In this document: piece after piece, positions 6,986-13,519 of the stretch
Numbering within the stretch: the stretch's first letter is position 1
Layout of the letters: every line of letters begins with the position of its first letter
NCBI RefSeq assembly: GCF_020216685.1
Contig: NZ_JAIWNS010000042.1
Span: 1-13,519 of the forward strand
DNA: 13,519 bases
Source of the DNA: Methanospirillum hungatei
Lineage (GTDB): Archaea > Halobacteriota > Methanomicrobia > Methanomicrobiales > Methanospirillaceae
Direction of reading: 5' to 3'
The notes under the pieces: generated by a model
What the model saw: only the letters and a program-made list of their open reading frames with translations
Told to the model about the DNA's origin: nothing
Database searches by the model: none
Made by a program: the position numbers and the translations under genes

Positions 6986-8391
6986 CATTGGTAGCGGAGA
7001 AGCCGTGAGAGATATACTCTTGCCCAGATGAATGCAAGTGTCCCGCCCAGAATGTCACCGGCAACAATACCCCACCAGATTCCGTGTTCTCCATACCCCA
7101 GAACAATCCCGAACAGGTAGGCAAATACTGCGATAAAGAGAAGGTTTCTGAATACATTCAGGGCAAGTGAAGTCATTCCTTTCCCGACTCCCTGAAAGAG
7201 GGACCCTGACATGATACCCGGTGGGACGAAGGGGTAAAAGAAACACATCGTTGCAAGGAATGCTGCAATGGATGGTGCAAGATGGATACTCTCCGGTGAA
7301 TAGGTGAATATTGTTGCTATCTGGTTTGCAAAAAGCCAGGTGATGACAGAAAGGCTTATCGCTACCATGAGCCCGGTTTTAACCGAATAGTTGAGAATAA
7401 CAGGGAGTTTCTCATATCTTCTGCCACCAAACGCCGCTCCGGCCACTGATATGACAGATGTGCCGATTGCAGCGAGGGGTATGATTGCAAATATGACGAC
7501 CCGCCATCCTGCAGCATATACGGCAACCGCATCTGTTCCGGCAACGCTGACGAGCAGGCCATTGATGATGATTGCCAGAAGTGACATCAGGAAAAATTCA
7601 AGGCTGGCAGGAATTCCAACGCTGAGGATATCCCACATGGTCTGCCTCTGATATACAAATGATCTCCTGGAGACCGATATATACGTGTCCTTCTTTCCAA
7701 AAAACCAGTATACGAGGATAATTGCTACAAATACCTGTGAGATGACCATCCCCCAGGCAGCTCCTGCAATACCCATTCCTGCGGTGTAAATGAGCAGGGG
7801 ATCGAGGACCATGTTCATGAGGGCTGATACTGCCATGAGGTACATCGCCCGTTTCGTATCTCCCTCGGCACGCAGGATTGAAGAACCCACACTCGTGAGG
7901 AGAAGCAGGATGGTACTCCCAAATACTACTCTTCCGTACTCGCCACAGAGCCCTGCAGTCTTTCCTGCTCCAAACAACAGTGCAATGTCCGTGGTCCAGA
8001 TAACCAGCGGTATAGTAACAAGAGTCGATATGATGACCGTCAGGATGATTGCATGAAAAGCAGCATTGTTCGCTCCCTGAAGGTCTCCTGCTCCTATCTT
8101 CCGTGCGATTGCTGAGGTTGTTCCTGCCCCGAGACCATTTCCAAGACCGATAAGTACCAGAAAGAGCGGGGATATAAATCCGACAGCCGCCAGTGCATCT
8201 GATCCAAGCCCTGCAACCCATATGGCATTGACGAGGTTATAGGTTGAATACAGCAGCATGGCGATGATCAGCGGTCCGGATAATTTTCGAATCGCTTTCT
8301 CCGGTTCACCCAGGAGAAGTGACACTCCGACTGTCTCCTCCTTTTTTACCCCTGGAAGGTTTATCTCATGATCATCTGTATTCGGCTTCAA
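6985..8391 (-). CDS. MATE-family multidrug/toxin exporter
   Basis: A 468-residue, 12-helix exporter of the MATE superfamily, driven by a proton or sodium gradient. After a hydrophilic N-terminus of about 35 residues, helix 1 (about 39-60) contains YNLVNAIWVAGLG followed by ALAAVGF. The next helix and loop contain GLGNGLGAGTTSAIARKIGAGD, interrupted only by normal family spacing. The helix-1 acidic residue used for ion coupling in characterised MATE proteins appears to be Asn here (N55). The start is a TTG at 8391 that overlaps the TGA of the MarR gene (TTGA), with a strong ribosome binding site GAGGGAG a few bases upstream. No ATG occurs in frame before helix 1. The overlap means translational coupling, so the MarR regulator and exporter are one operon. 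The substrate cannot be read; a toxic compound sensed by the MarR protein is the natural guess. Confidence 0.92.
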   Translation of the reverse strand: MKPNTDDHEINLPGVKKEETVGVSLLLGEPEKAIRKLSGPLIIAMLLYSTYNLVNAIWVAGLGSDALAAVGFISPLFLVLIGLGNGLGAGTTSAIARKIGAGDLQGANNAAFHAIILTVIISTLVTIPLVIWTTDIALLFGAGKTAGLCGEYGRVVFGSTILLLLTSVGSSILRAEGDTKRAMYLMAVSALMNMVLDPLLIYTAGMGIAGAAWGMVISQVFVAIILVYWFFGKKDTYISVSRRSFVYQRQTMWDILSVGIPASLEFFLMSLLAIIINGLLVSVAGTDAVAVYAAGWRVVIFAIIPLAAIGTSVISVAGAAFGGRRYEKLPVILNYSVKTGLMVAISLSVITWLFANQIATIFTYSPESIHLAPSIAAFLATMCFFYPFVPPGIMSGSLFQGVGKGMTSLALNVFRNLLFIAVFAYLFGIVLGYGEHGIWWGIVAGDILGGTLAFIWARVYLSRLLRYQ

Positions 8392-8852
8392 TTCTCTCCC
8401 TCAAGTGCCCTGATTGTCTGTATGCTTGACGATGCAACCTGCCTGAGCAACTTTTGCAACTGCTCTTTCTCCTCTTTTGTGAGCTGACAACTGACTGCCT
8501 GTTCCCATTCCTGGTCAATAGCCATGATCTCCGGTGCCATCTGGTATCCTTTCCTGGTGAGTGAAAGGCGGAATGCACGGCGGTTATCAGGGTCAACACG
8601 GCGTGAGATGTACTCTGCATCCTCCATTTTTTTCACCGTCCGGGCAATGGTGCCTTTATCAAGGTGGAAGTACCTGGCCATGGTATCCTGGGTAATGTCA
8701 GGATGTTTGAGCAGGCACATAAAAACCGGGTACTGACCGGCTGATAATTTAAACGGTTTTAATCGTTCATTCAGAAAGATAACCCGTGCTCTGTTGATGA
8801 TGGATAACAGTGGTCCTGGTGGAAGTGATGATGGAAGTGGTGAATCAGACAC
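8388..8852 (-). CDS. MarR-family transcriptional regulator
   Basis: A 154-residue winged-helix regulator of the MarR family, expected to act as a dimer that leaves DNA on binding a ligand. The helix-turn-helix covers about 53-80 (ITQDTMARYFHLDKGTIART), followed by the beta wing with the family signature DPDNRRAFRLSLTRKG at 87-102. Helices at both ends (about 14-33 and 115-148) would form the dimer interface. The GTG at 8852 is taken as the start because the TATA box at 8874-8882 predicts transcription beginning at about the same base, a leaderless mRNA. The gene is first in an operon with the MATE exporter and probably controls it and itself through the tandem repeat at 8882-8911. Residues 1-13 are Pro/Ser-rich and poorly conserved in type, so a slightly later start cannot be excluded. 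Confidence 0.92.
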   Translation of the reverse strand: MSDSPLPSSLPPGPLLSIINRARVIFLNERLKPFKLSAGQYPVFMCLLKHPDITQDTMARYFHLDKGTIARTVKKMEDAEYISRRVDPDNRRAFRLSLTRKGYQMAPEIMAIDQEWEQAVSCQLTKEEKEQLQKLLRQVASSSIQTIRALEGEN

Positions 8853-8856
8853 GTGT
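8849..8856. promoter_or_regulatory. Palindrome over the MarR start codon
   Basis: ACACGTGT is a perfect 8-base palindrome that contains the GTG start codon (8850-8852) and the predicted transcript start. It could be a further operator half or chance. Confidence 0.2.
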
Positions 8857-8873
8857 ACAGGTGTTCACTGATA

Positions 8874-8882
8874 TCATATAAT
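8874..8882 (-). promoter_or_regulatory. TATA box of the marR-MATE operon, predicted leaderless
   Basis: ATTATATGA on the minus strand is centred about 26 bases before the GTG at 8852, so the transcript should begin at or next to the start codon. The upstream TFB-recognition (BRE) region falls within the tandem repeat at 8882-8911. Confidence 0.55.
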
Positions 8883-8911
8883 GTTGTGTATGCAACAGTT
8901 GTGCATGCAAT
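8882..8911. promoter_or_regulatory. Tandem operator-like repeat, likely MarR binding sites
   Basis: Two copies of TTGTGYATGCAA stand 15 bases apart, at 8884-8895 and 8899-8910. The first sits in a 16-base inverted repeat TGTTGTGTATGCAACA (8882-8897) with five-base arms. The second contains the palindrome GCATGC. They abut the TATA box of the marR-MATE operon and cover the BRE position, so a bound dimer would block TFB/TBP. Binding by the neighbouring MarR protein is inferred from position and symmetry. Confidence 0.6.
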
Positions 8912-8916
8912 AAAAA
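8912..8916 (-). terminator. Short T-run after the 59-residue gene
   Basis: Read on the minus strand, five T follow the TAA of the small gene by seven bases, a plausible archaeal stop signal just before the operator region of the next operon. Confidence 0.3.
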
Positions 8917-8923
8917 GTAAGTG

Positions 8924-9103
8924 TTATTTTTTCCGGTAGATGTTCAGTCCGATCTTGATCTCTTCATGATCCGGGATTGATATGTTCCCTTCAGTTGAAG
9001 CGATAGTGATAGATTTTCCTGACTTCGATTCTCCATAATCCTTACTGATATCAACAGTGATGGTAAGGGTATTCCCTACCACCTTCATGTCAACATTTTT
9101 CAT
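8924..9103 (-). CDS. Small 59-residue conserved-type archaeal protein
   Basis: An ATG at 9103 opens a 59-codon frame ending in TAA. The product has a strongly structured, low-cysteine pattern: it starts MKNVDMKVVGNTLTITVDI, continues with a polar SKDYGESKSGKS segment, a strand-like ITIASTEGNISI, and ends IKIGLNIYRKK. Alternating hydrophobic residues indicate an all-beta small domain. No signal peptide or membrane helix is present, so it is cytoplasmic. I have an impression of similar small proteins (NTLTITVDLSK, IASTEGN, GLNVYRKK-like) in methanogens and some bacteria, but I know no function for them. The frame is free of overlap with other genes and its codons look like its neighbours'. The gene lies just upstream of the marR-MATE operon on the same strand, separated from it by the operator region, so it is probably its own unit or ends the upstream transcript. 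Confidence 0.75.
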   Translation of the reverse strand: MKNVDMKVVGNTLTITVDISKDYGESKSGKSITIASTEGNISIPDHEEIKIGLNIYRKK

Positions 9104-9119
9104 AAGATATCATTGGTAT

Positions 9120-9155
9120 GAGAATATTTGGAGTTTTTCTCTCCCGGATATTCTA
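9120..9155 (-). other. Stem-loop between the 119-residue and 59-residue genes
   Basis: On the minus strand GAATAT (outer) and GGAG (inner) pair with CTCC and ATATTC around an A-rich loop, with a small internal mismatch. It lies in the 62-base gap after the stop at 9166 and before the ATG at 9103. It could be a processing or termination structure of the upstream gene, or a leader structure of the small gene. There is no T-run after it. Confidence 0.35.
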
Positions 9156-9165
9156 GGGTAGCCGG

Positions 9166-9525
9166 TTATTCAGTAAATGTCAGTTTGAATATCTCACTGT
9201 CATAGATTTTCGTTCCTGGTCCTGCATCTGCGGCATTAGAAACCGGCGCAAAGATCTGGAACCGGAGTGTGTGTTCGCCCTTTTTCCTGTATTTGAGTGG
9301 GATGTCGAAGAAATTTGTTTCCTTTCCATCATTGCTCATCCATTCATGCACCAGTGAGATCTCCTCTTCATCAATGAAAATTTTTGTAATGACTTTCTGT
9401 CGTTGTTTGGCATCATGTCGGATCTGGTAAAAAAACCGGGAATCACTGAGCGGGGTGGTGAGTGATTTTTGAGGATCAACATCTCCTGCCTTTGTTGTCC
9501 AGAATCCATGAATTGCTATCTCCAT
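9166..9525 (-). CDS. Uncharacterised 119-residue soluble protein
   Basis: Family not recognised. From the ATG at 9525 the product is 119 residues and begins MEIAIHGFWTTKAGDVDP. Most of it is strand-like (FFYQIRHD, VITKIFIDEEEIS, NFFDIPLKY, HTLRFQIFAPV, and the closing IFKLTFTE), suggesting a single beta-sandwich domain. There is no signal peptide or membrane helix. The frame extends 19 codons upstream to an ATG at 9582. The ATG at 9525 is preferred because CTGGTGATCC (matching the archaeal anti-Shine-Dalgarno region) precedes it by the right distance, and because the TATA box at 9602-9610 places the transcript start at about 9578, almost on top of the upstream ATG. It is followed on the same strand by the 59-residue gene after 62 bases and could be co-transcribed with it. 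It is divergent from the dCache chemoreceptor. Confidence 0.72.
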   Translation of the reverse strand: MEIAIHGFWTTKAGDVDPQKSLTTPLSDSRFFYQIRHDAKQRQKVITKIFIDEEEISLVHEWMSNDGKETNFFDIPLKYRKKGEHTLRFQIFAPVSNAADAGPGTKIYDSEIFKLTFTE

Positions 9526-9601
9526 ATGTGGATCACCAGGAATCTGTCTGCATATCAGATGATAATACCATAGGCTGCTCATACAGCAGATATGTTATCT
9601 G

Positions 9602-9610
9602 TTATAAAAC
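9602..9610 (-). promoter_or_regulatory. TATA box for the 119-residue protein gene
   Basis: GTTTTATAA on the minus strand is the best TATA match upstream of the gene. The predicted start near 9578 leaves a leader of about 50 bases that carries the GGTGATC ribosome binding site before the ATG at 9525. Confidence 0.5.
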
Positions 9611-9685
9611 AACCTCAATATTAACGAAATATCGTGAATGTGTTCTCCTGTCATCACCATATTATCAGTATTGAATGGATTCTCA

Positions 9686-9698
9686 AATGTCTGACATT
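9686..9698. promoter_or_regulatory. 13-bp palindrome upstream of the dCache chemoreceptor promoter
   Basis: AATGTCTGACATT is a perfect inverted repeat with six-base arms and a one-base centre. It ends eight bases before the TATA box at 9707-9714, beside the BRE position, where an activator or repressor dimer would act. No neighbouring gene is an obvious candidate to bind it. Confidence 0.4.
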
Positions 9699-9706
9699 CC
9701 ATGAAG

Positions 9707-9714
9707 TATAAATA
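9707..9714 (+). promoter_or_regulatory. TATA box for the dCache chemoreceptor
   Basis: TATAAATA, a near-consensus archaeal TATA box, predicts a transcript start near 9736 and a leader of about 27 bases before the ATG at 9763. Confidence 0.65.
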
Positions 9715-9762
9715 GATTCTTGGATAATAGAGGTCTGTCTGAAAACGTATAGGAATCATCCG

Positions 9763-12276
9763 ATGAAGCACATTTCATGGTTTGATTTTCGGTCAATCAA
9801 ACAAAAAATCCTGTTTTTTGGTGGATTCGCGTTACTCCTTGTAGCAGCATGTATTATTGGGTATGCAGCGTTTGCTCTGAATTCAGAGGCGATGAATGCT
9901 GCTCATGATGAGATGAACAGCATAGCAGAACGTGAGGCAGCATATATCGGGAAGGTTCTCGAAGAGCCGTATTTTACCGCCTCAAGTACTGCATCAGGTC
10001 TTGTTGGGATTCGGGAGAAGAACTCCCATTTTGCCAGGACTGATGTGATCTCCTTATTGGAGGGCATATTACAGGATCACCCGCTTTACAATGGTATATA
10101 TACCATCTGGGAACCGGGCATATTTGACGGGCTTGATGAGCAGTATAAACTCCGGGAAGGATATGACAAGACCGGCAGACTCCGGGTCTACTGGTACCGG
10201 GATGCAGACGGAACTCTTGTCAGGAAAATGTATGATGAAACAACAAAGGATCCCGGATCATACTATGATATCCCAAAAAAGACCGGTAAGGGTGAGCTCA
10301 TAGAACCCTACCTTGAAACCATGCAGGATCCGCCGGTCCTCATGGCCTCGGTATCATTGCCGGCGATGATGAATAATCAGTTTGCCGGTATCGTTGCGAT
10401 TGATATTGCTCTGACTGATATTGAAAAGATTGCTGATAATCTCGACCTGTATTCAGGAACCGGGAAGATGGTGGTGCTCAGTCATGAAGGACTGATTGCA
10501 GGAGCCTCCGGAGATCAGGATATAGCAGGAAGACCCTTCTCTGAAATTGCTGCTTCGCTTGGTCTTCCACAGGAGATCATCCTTGATGCCGTTTCATCAG
10601 GTGAGAAGAAAACCTTCTCATACAATGGATTCATTGGATCGATAAGCCCGGTGATTGTTGGTGATTCCCCAACCCCCTGGAGTGTTGTTGTCTATGCCCC
10701 GGCTGATGTGGTGACCAGAAAGGCAACTGAACAGACGATCATACTCATAATTATCGGTGTGGTGTTCTCCATATTCGGTCTCTTCCTGCTCTTCCTTGTT
10801 GCCAGGTCCATATCCCGGCCTATTGAAGAGATTACGTCTGTCGCTCATGACCTCTCCCTGGGAGATATCAACACCCAGGTGACGATAAAGCAAAATGATG
10901 AAGTAGGAAGGCTTGCTGATGCGTTCAGGATCCTTACGAAGAACCTGAAGAACCATGCAGAGTCTGCTGAACGTATCGCTGCAGGTGATCTGAAATTCAG
11001 GATTGAAGTGGCCAGCGAGAAGGATGTGCTGGGCAATTCGATGATCCGGATGAAAGAGACATTATCTAGCGTTACGGCAACCATGAACCATCTGGCAGGA
11101 AAGGCTGCATCAGGTGATCTGTCGGTCAGGGGGGATGCAGATTCATTTTCAGGAGAATTTGCCCAGATTATCAAGGGGGTGAATGCAACGCTTGATGCAG
11201 TCATCGCTCCCCTGCATGAGGCCATGCGTCTTGCCAGGCATTATGCGGATAATGACTTTTCAGCCCGGTTTGATCCCAATGTGCAGGCAAGCGGTGATTT
11301 TATCTCATTCAGGGACGCGATGAACAGTATTGGTATCCAGGTGACAAAGACCATTCAGAACATACAAAACAGGATGGTTGAACTGATGGCAAGCGCTGAA
11401 GAGGCACAGGCATCGGCAGATGAGGTTGCCCGTGGTTCATCTGTCGTCGCTGAACATGCAGAATTGGTTTCGGTCAGGGCTGACCAGGGAAGCGAAGCAA
11501 CGAGCCATATTCTCCATGCCATGGAAGATCTCTCTGTTGCGGTTTCGGATGTTGCAATACGGAGTGAATCGGTCTCAAAACTCACTGAGAAAGGGAATGA
11601 TATCAGTAAACAGGGTCAGAAACTTGCATCTGCAGCAAGTGAGGGGATGGAAGGGATACGAAACGCAACCGGAGACCTGAACCGGATAATCCTCTCCATC
11701 CAGGAGCAGATGACCCAGATAAATAATGTTATTGCAATCATCACCGGGATTTCTGATGAGACAAATCTGCTTGCACTCAATGCGGCAATTGAAGCGGCAC
11801 GTGCCGGGGATGCCGGGAGAGGATTTGCGGTTGTTGCTGATGAGGTGAAGGATCTTGCCATGGAGAGCCATGCATCTGCAGAGAAGATAGAAGAGATGAT
11901 CAGAAACCTCCAAAGGGAGTCTTCCCAGGCATCTGATCTCATGACCAGGGCACATTCCCAGGTTGAACAGGGGTATGAGGCAGTTGGTCAGAGTCTTACG
12001 TTATTTGGGGATATTGCCGGTATGCTGGAACAGATCGCCCGCGATGTAAGCGACGTTGCTGCATCATCTGAAGAAGAAGCAGCCTCAGTCTCTGAAATTA
12101 CGAGAAATATTGAGCATGTTGCCTCACTTATCAAAGAGACCGCAGATAGTGCAGTATCCAGTGCTGCAGTATCACAGGAGACCTCGGCTGCTGTAGATCA
12201 GATCAGAAAAGTTGTTGAACATGTGAACAGCGTTGTTGCCTCCCTGCAAAAGGAGATCGGGAAGTTCACCATCTGA
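9763..12276 (+). CDS. Membrane chemoreceptor with dCache-like sensor and four HAMP-like units
   Basis: An 837-residue methyl-accepting chemotaxis protein. Helix 1 is at about 14-37, an extracytoplasmic domain at about 40-320, and helix 2 at about 322-347. The outer domain looks like a dCache_1 sensor: a long N-terminal helix, [24 protein letters not shown] at 138-150, then IEPYLE and a second smaller lobe ([14 protein letters not shown]) before the membrane. The RVYWYR stretch resembles, but does not exactly match, the R-x-W-Y pattern of amino-acid-binding dCache domains, so the ligand is open. HAMP units follow at about 348-398 (canonical, after [10 protein letters not shown]), 399-440, 441-485 and 486-530. 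The signalling hairpin tip is at about 665-700 ([25 protein letters not shown]). [10 protein letters not shown] at 766-775 matches the methylation consensus. There is no CheR-docking tail. From about residue 440 on it is closely related to the PAS receptor at 4805. Confidence 0.93.
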   Translation: MKHISWFDFRSIKQKILFFGGFALLLVAACIIGYAAFALNSEAMNAAHDEMNSIAEREAAYIGKVLEEPYFTASSTASGLVGIREKNSHFARTDVISLLEGILQDHPLYNGIYTIWEPGIFDGLDEQYKLREGYDKTGRLRVYWYRDADGTLVRKMYDETTKDPGSYYDIPKKTGKGELIEPYLETMQDPPVLMASVSLPAMMNNQFAGIVAIDIALTDIEKIADNLDLYSGTGKMVVLSHEGLIAGASGDQDIAGRPFSEIAASLGLPQEIILDAVSSGEKKTFSYNGFIGSISPVIVGDSPTPWSVVVYAPADVVTRKATEQTIILIIIGVVFSIFGLFLLFLVARSISRPIEEITSVAHDLSLGDINTQVTIKQNDEVGRLADAFRILTKNLKNHAESAERIAAGDLKFRIEVASEKDVLGNSMIRMKETLSSVTATMNHLAGKAASGDLSVRGDADSFSGEFAQIIKGVNATLDAVIAPLHEAMRLARHYADNDFSARFDPNVQASGDFISFRDAMNSIGIQVTKTIQNIQNRMVELMASAEEAQASADEVARGSSVVAEHAELVSVRADQGSEATSHILHAMEDLSVAVSDVAIRSESVSKLTEKGNDISKQGQKLASAASEGMEGIRNATGDLNRIILSIQEQMTQINNVIAIITGISDETNLLALNAAIEAARAGDAGRGFAVVADEVKDLAMESHASAEKIEEMIRNLQRESSQASDLMTRAHSQVEQGYEAVGQSLTLFGDIAGMLEQIARDVSDVAASSEEEAASVSEITRNIEHVASLIKETADSAVSSAAVSQETSAAVDQIRKVVEHVNSVVASLQKEIGKFTI

Positions 12277-12329
12277 TCCATACCGCCCCTTTATTGCGGA
12301 CGATGGGAAAACATAACTCCTAACGAACA

Positions 12330-13519
12330 ATGAAAAGTTTTTTTCTTTTCTCAAAATCTCCGGGTTCTCTCTTCATCATACTACTTTTTGTTCTTCTGAG
12401 TGGGATTGGAGCCTGTTTTACATGTGCAGAGGAACCCTCATCAGATGCAGGCTCCTTTCCTCTGAGTCCTGAAGAACTGGAATGGATCTCTGCTCATCCA
12501 ATTATCAGGGTCTGCCCTGACCCTTATTATCCCCCGTTTGAAATGATCACGTCAGATGGTGTGTATCAGGGAATATCTGCCGATCTCCTCAGAATCATCG
12601 CCGAACGTGCCGGACTTACTCTTGAGATTGTGCCATGTGAGAACTGGAGCCAGTGTATAGAGAAAATTCGGAATCGGGAAGTAGATATCCTCGGTGCTGT
12701 GTTTATTTCAGACCTTCGCTCCCAGTATCTCTCTTATACTGATCCCTTTTACTCGTCTCCACTAGAGATCATTACCAAAAACACCGCACCTTCCGATCTG
12801 ACTCTGGCCGATCTCTCCGGAAAGTCGGTTGCAGTCGTTGATGGATATACCTCTCATATGTTTCTGGTCACGTACTATCCTGACATCCATCCGGTAGTTG
12901 TTCCTGATGTCCCATCAGGACTTGAAAAGGTCGTGTTCGGCTCTGCTGATGCGTACCTTGGTGATCTGGCAACCGCAGCCTATTATACGGAAAAGTCAGG
13001 GTTTACCAATCTCCAGATCTCAGGGAAGGGGTTTTTTGCAAATAATACCCTGCAGAATCTTGCTTTTGGGGTTCGAAGTGATCAACCTGTTCTTGTATCA
13101 ATACTCAATAAAGGGCTGCATTCACTCTCTGATGCAGAAAAGAAACGCATATTCTCAACCTGGATACCTGCATCACTCGTCCCGCCCCTGATAAGCCGGG
13201 AGATTCTCATTGCAGCAGGGGGGATCATTGCCTTCTTCTCCATCATAATCCTTGGGTTTTATGTCTGGAACCGTTCCCTTCAGAAGGCGGTCGATGAGAA
13301 GACCAGGCAGCTTGTGGCAGAGCTTGATGAGCGGAAAAAGATTCAGAATGAACTCCAGAATAAAAATGATGAACTATCCGCGGCATATGAAGAGATTGCA
13401 GCAACGCAGTATGAACTAAAGCAACAGTATCTGCAGCTGATGCAGAACCAGGAGGAACTCAGGCAGCAGGAACGAAGGTTGAGGCAGATCCGGTTCTCTA
13501 TTGATCAGAGCCATGATAA
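12330..13519 (+). CDS. Solute-binding-domain sensor, probably a histidine kinase, cut by the window edge
   Basis: A 396-codon open frame from an ATG at 12330 runs off the right edge. Residues 13-30 are a signal or first membrane segment; the IGAC at 26-29 resembles a lipobox but may be coincidental. Residues 55-285 form a family-3 solute-binding domain, opening HPIIRVCPDPYYPPFE and including NREVDILGAVF and YTDPFYSSPLEIITK, as in BvgS/EvgS-type sensors. A membrane helix follows at about 292-313, then a coiled coil (316-387) rich in Gln, Glu and Leu. The last visible residues, RQIRFSIDQSHD, look like the start of a PAS domain of the kind common in methanogen kinases. The kinase domain itself is outside the window, so that part is inferred. 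An in-frame TAA lies three codons before the ATG. It follows the dCache receptor by 53 bases on the same strand; no convincing promoter lies between, so co-transcription is possible. Homologues of this layout bind amino acids or similar small solutes. Confidence 0.85.
   Translation, partial: MKSFFLFSKSPGSLFIILLFVLLSGIGACFTCAEEPSSDAGSFPLSPEELEWISAHPIIRVCPDPYYPPFEMITSDGVYQGISADLLRIIAERAGLTLEIVPCENWSQCIEKIRNREVDILGAVFISDLRSQYLSYTDPFYSSPLEIITKNTAPSDLTLADLSGKSVAVVDGYTSHMFLVTYYPDIHPVVVPDVPSGLEKVVFGSADAYLGDLATAAYYTEKSGFTNLQISGKGFFANNTLQNLAFGVRSDQPVLVSILNKGLHSLSDAEKKRIFSTWIPASLVPPLISREILIAAGGIIAFFSIIILGFYVWNRSLQKAVDEKTRQLVAELDERKKIQNELQNKNDELSAAYEEIAATQYELKQQYLQLMQNQEELRQQERRLRQIRFSIDQSHD

Noticed and set aside
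7598..8221. A 207-codon minus-strand frame
   Set aside because: It is the +1/-1 shadow of the MATE gene; the translation is rich in Cys, His, Trp and Arg and lacks membrane helices.
12282..12299. A CCGC...GCGG inverted repeat after the dCache receptor
   Set aside because: Only four pairs with a nine- to ten-base loop and no following T-run; too weak to call a terminator.
12898..13191. A 97-codon plus-strand frame
   Set aside because: It is an internal shadow of the solute-binding-domain sensor, whose frame is open across the whole stretch.
1..13519. CRISPR arrays, insertion sequences, tRNA or rRNA genes, defence-island genes
   Set aside because: I saw no regularly spaced direct repeats, no transposase-like frame or terminal inverted repeats, and no recognisable RNA-gene stretch; efflux, regulator and sensor genes alone do not make a defence island.

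Overview
The window reads as chromosomal DNA of a motile methanogenic archaeon, most likely a member of the Methanomicrobiales close to Methanospirillum. This is an inference. It rests on archaeal TATA elements placed about 25 bases before likely transcript starts, GGTGATC-type ribosome binding sites, chemoreceptors carrying strings of HAMP units, and a hybrid solute-binding/PAS-type sensor. No rRNA, tRNA, insertion sequence, CRISPR array or integration scar is visible. Coding density is high and no gap exceeds 300 bases.

Layout from left to right. (1) Positions 1-787, minus: the N-terminal 262 codons of an unrecognised acidic protein cut by the window edge. (2) 914-2302, plus: a 14-helix-type MFS drug exporter, convergent with (3) 2318-3763, minus: a YgjP/DUF45-type zinc metallopeptidase with about 240 extra N-terminal residues made of further copies of its own N-terminal module. 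(4) 4042-4698, minus: a divergent nitroreductase-fold protein. It is back to back with (5) 4805-6973, plus: a soluble PAS-PAS chemoreceptor. (6) 6985-8391 and 8388-8852, minus: a MarR regulator and a MATE exporter in a translationally coupled operon, behind a tandem operator-like repeat. (7) 8924-9103, minus: a 59-residue protein. (8) 9166-9525, minus: a 119-residue unrecognised protein. (9) 9763-12276, plus: a membrane chemoreceptor with a dCache-like outer domain. (10) 12330 to the right edge, plus: a solute-binding-protein-type sensor, probably a histidine kinase, cut by the window edge.

Two themes dominate. The first is sensing. The two chemoreceptors share a homologous output half (two final HAMP units plus the signalling hairpin) joined to different inputs, cytoplasmic tandem PAS in one and an extracellular dCache-like domain in the other. 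A third sensor with a solute-binding domain follows the second receptor by 53 bases. The second is efflux: one MFS and one MATE exporter, the latter behind its own MarR regulator. No cheA, cheW, cheR or cheB gene is present here, so the receptors must signal to a kinase encoded elsewhere.

The items most worth a second look are the module-amplified YgjP peptidase, the MarR operator with a predicted leaderless transcript, the 59-residue protein, and the swapped-input chemoreceptor pair.
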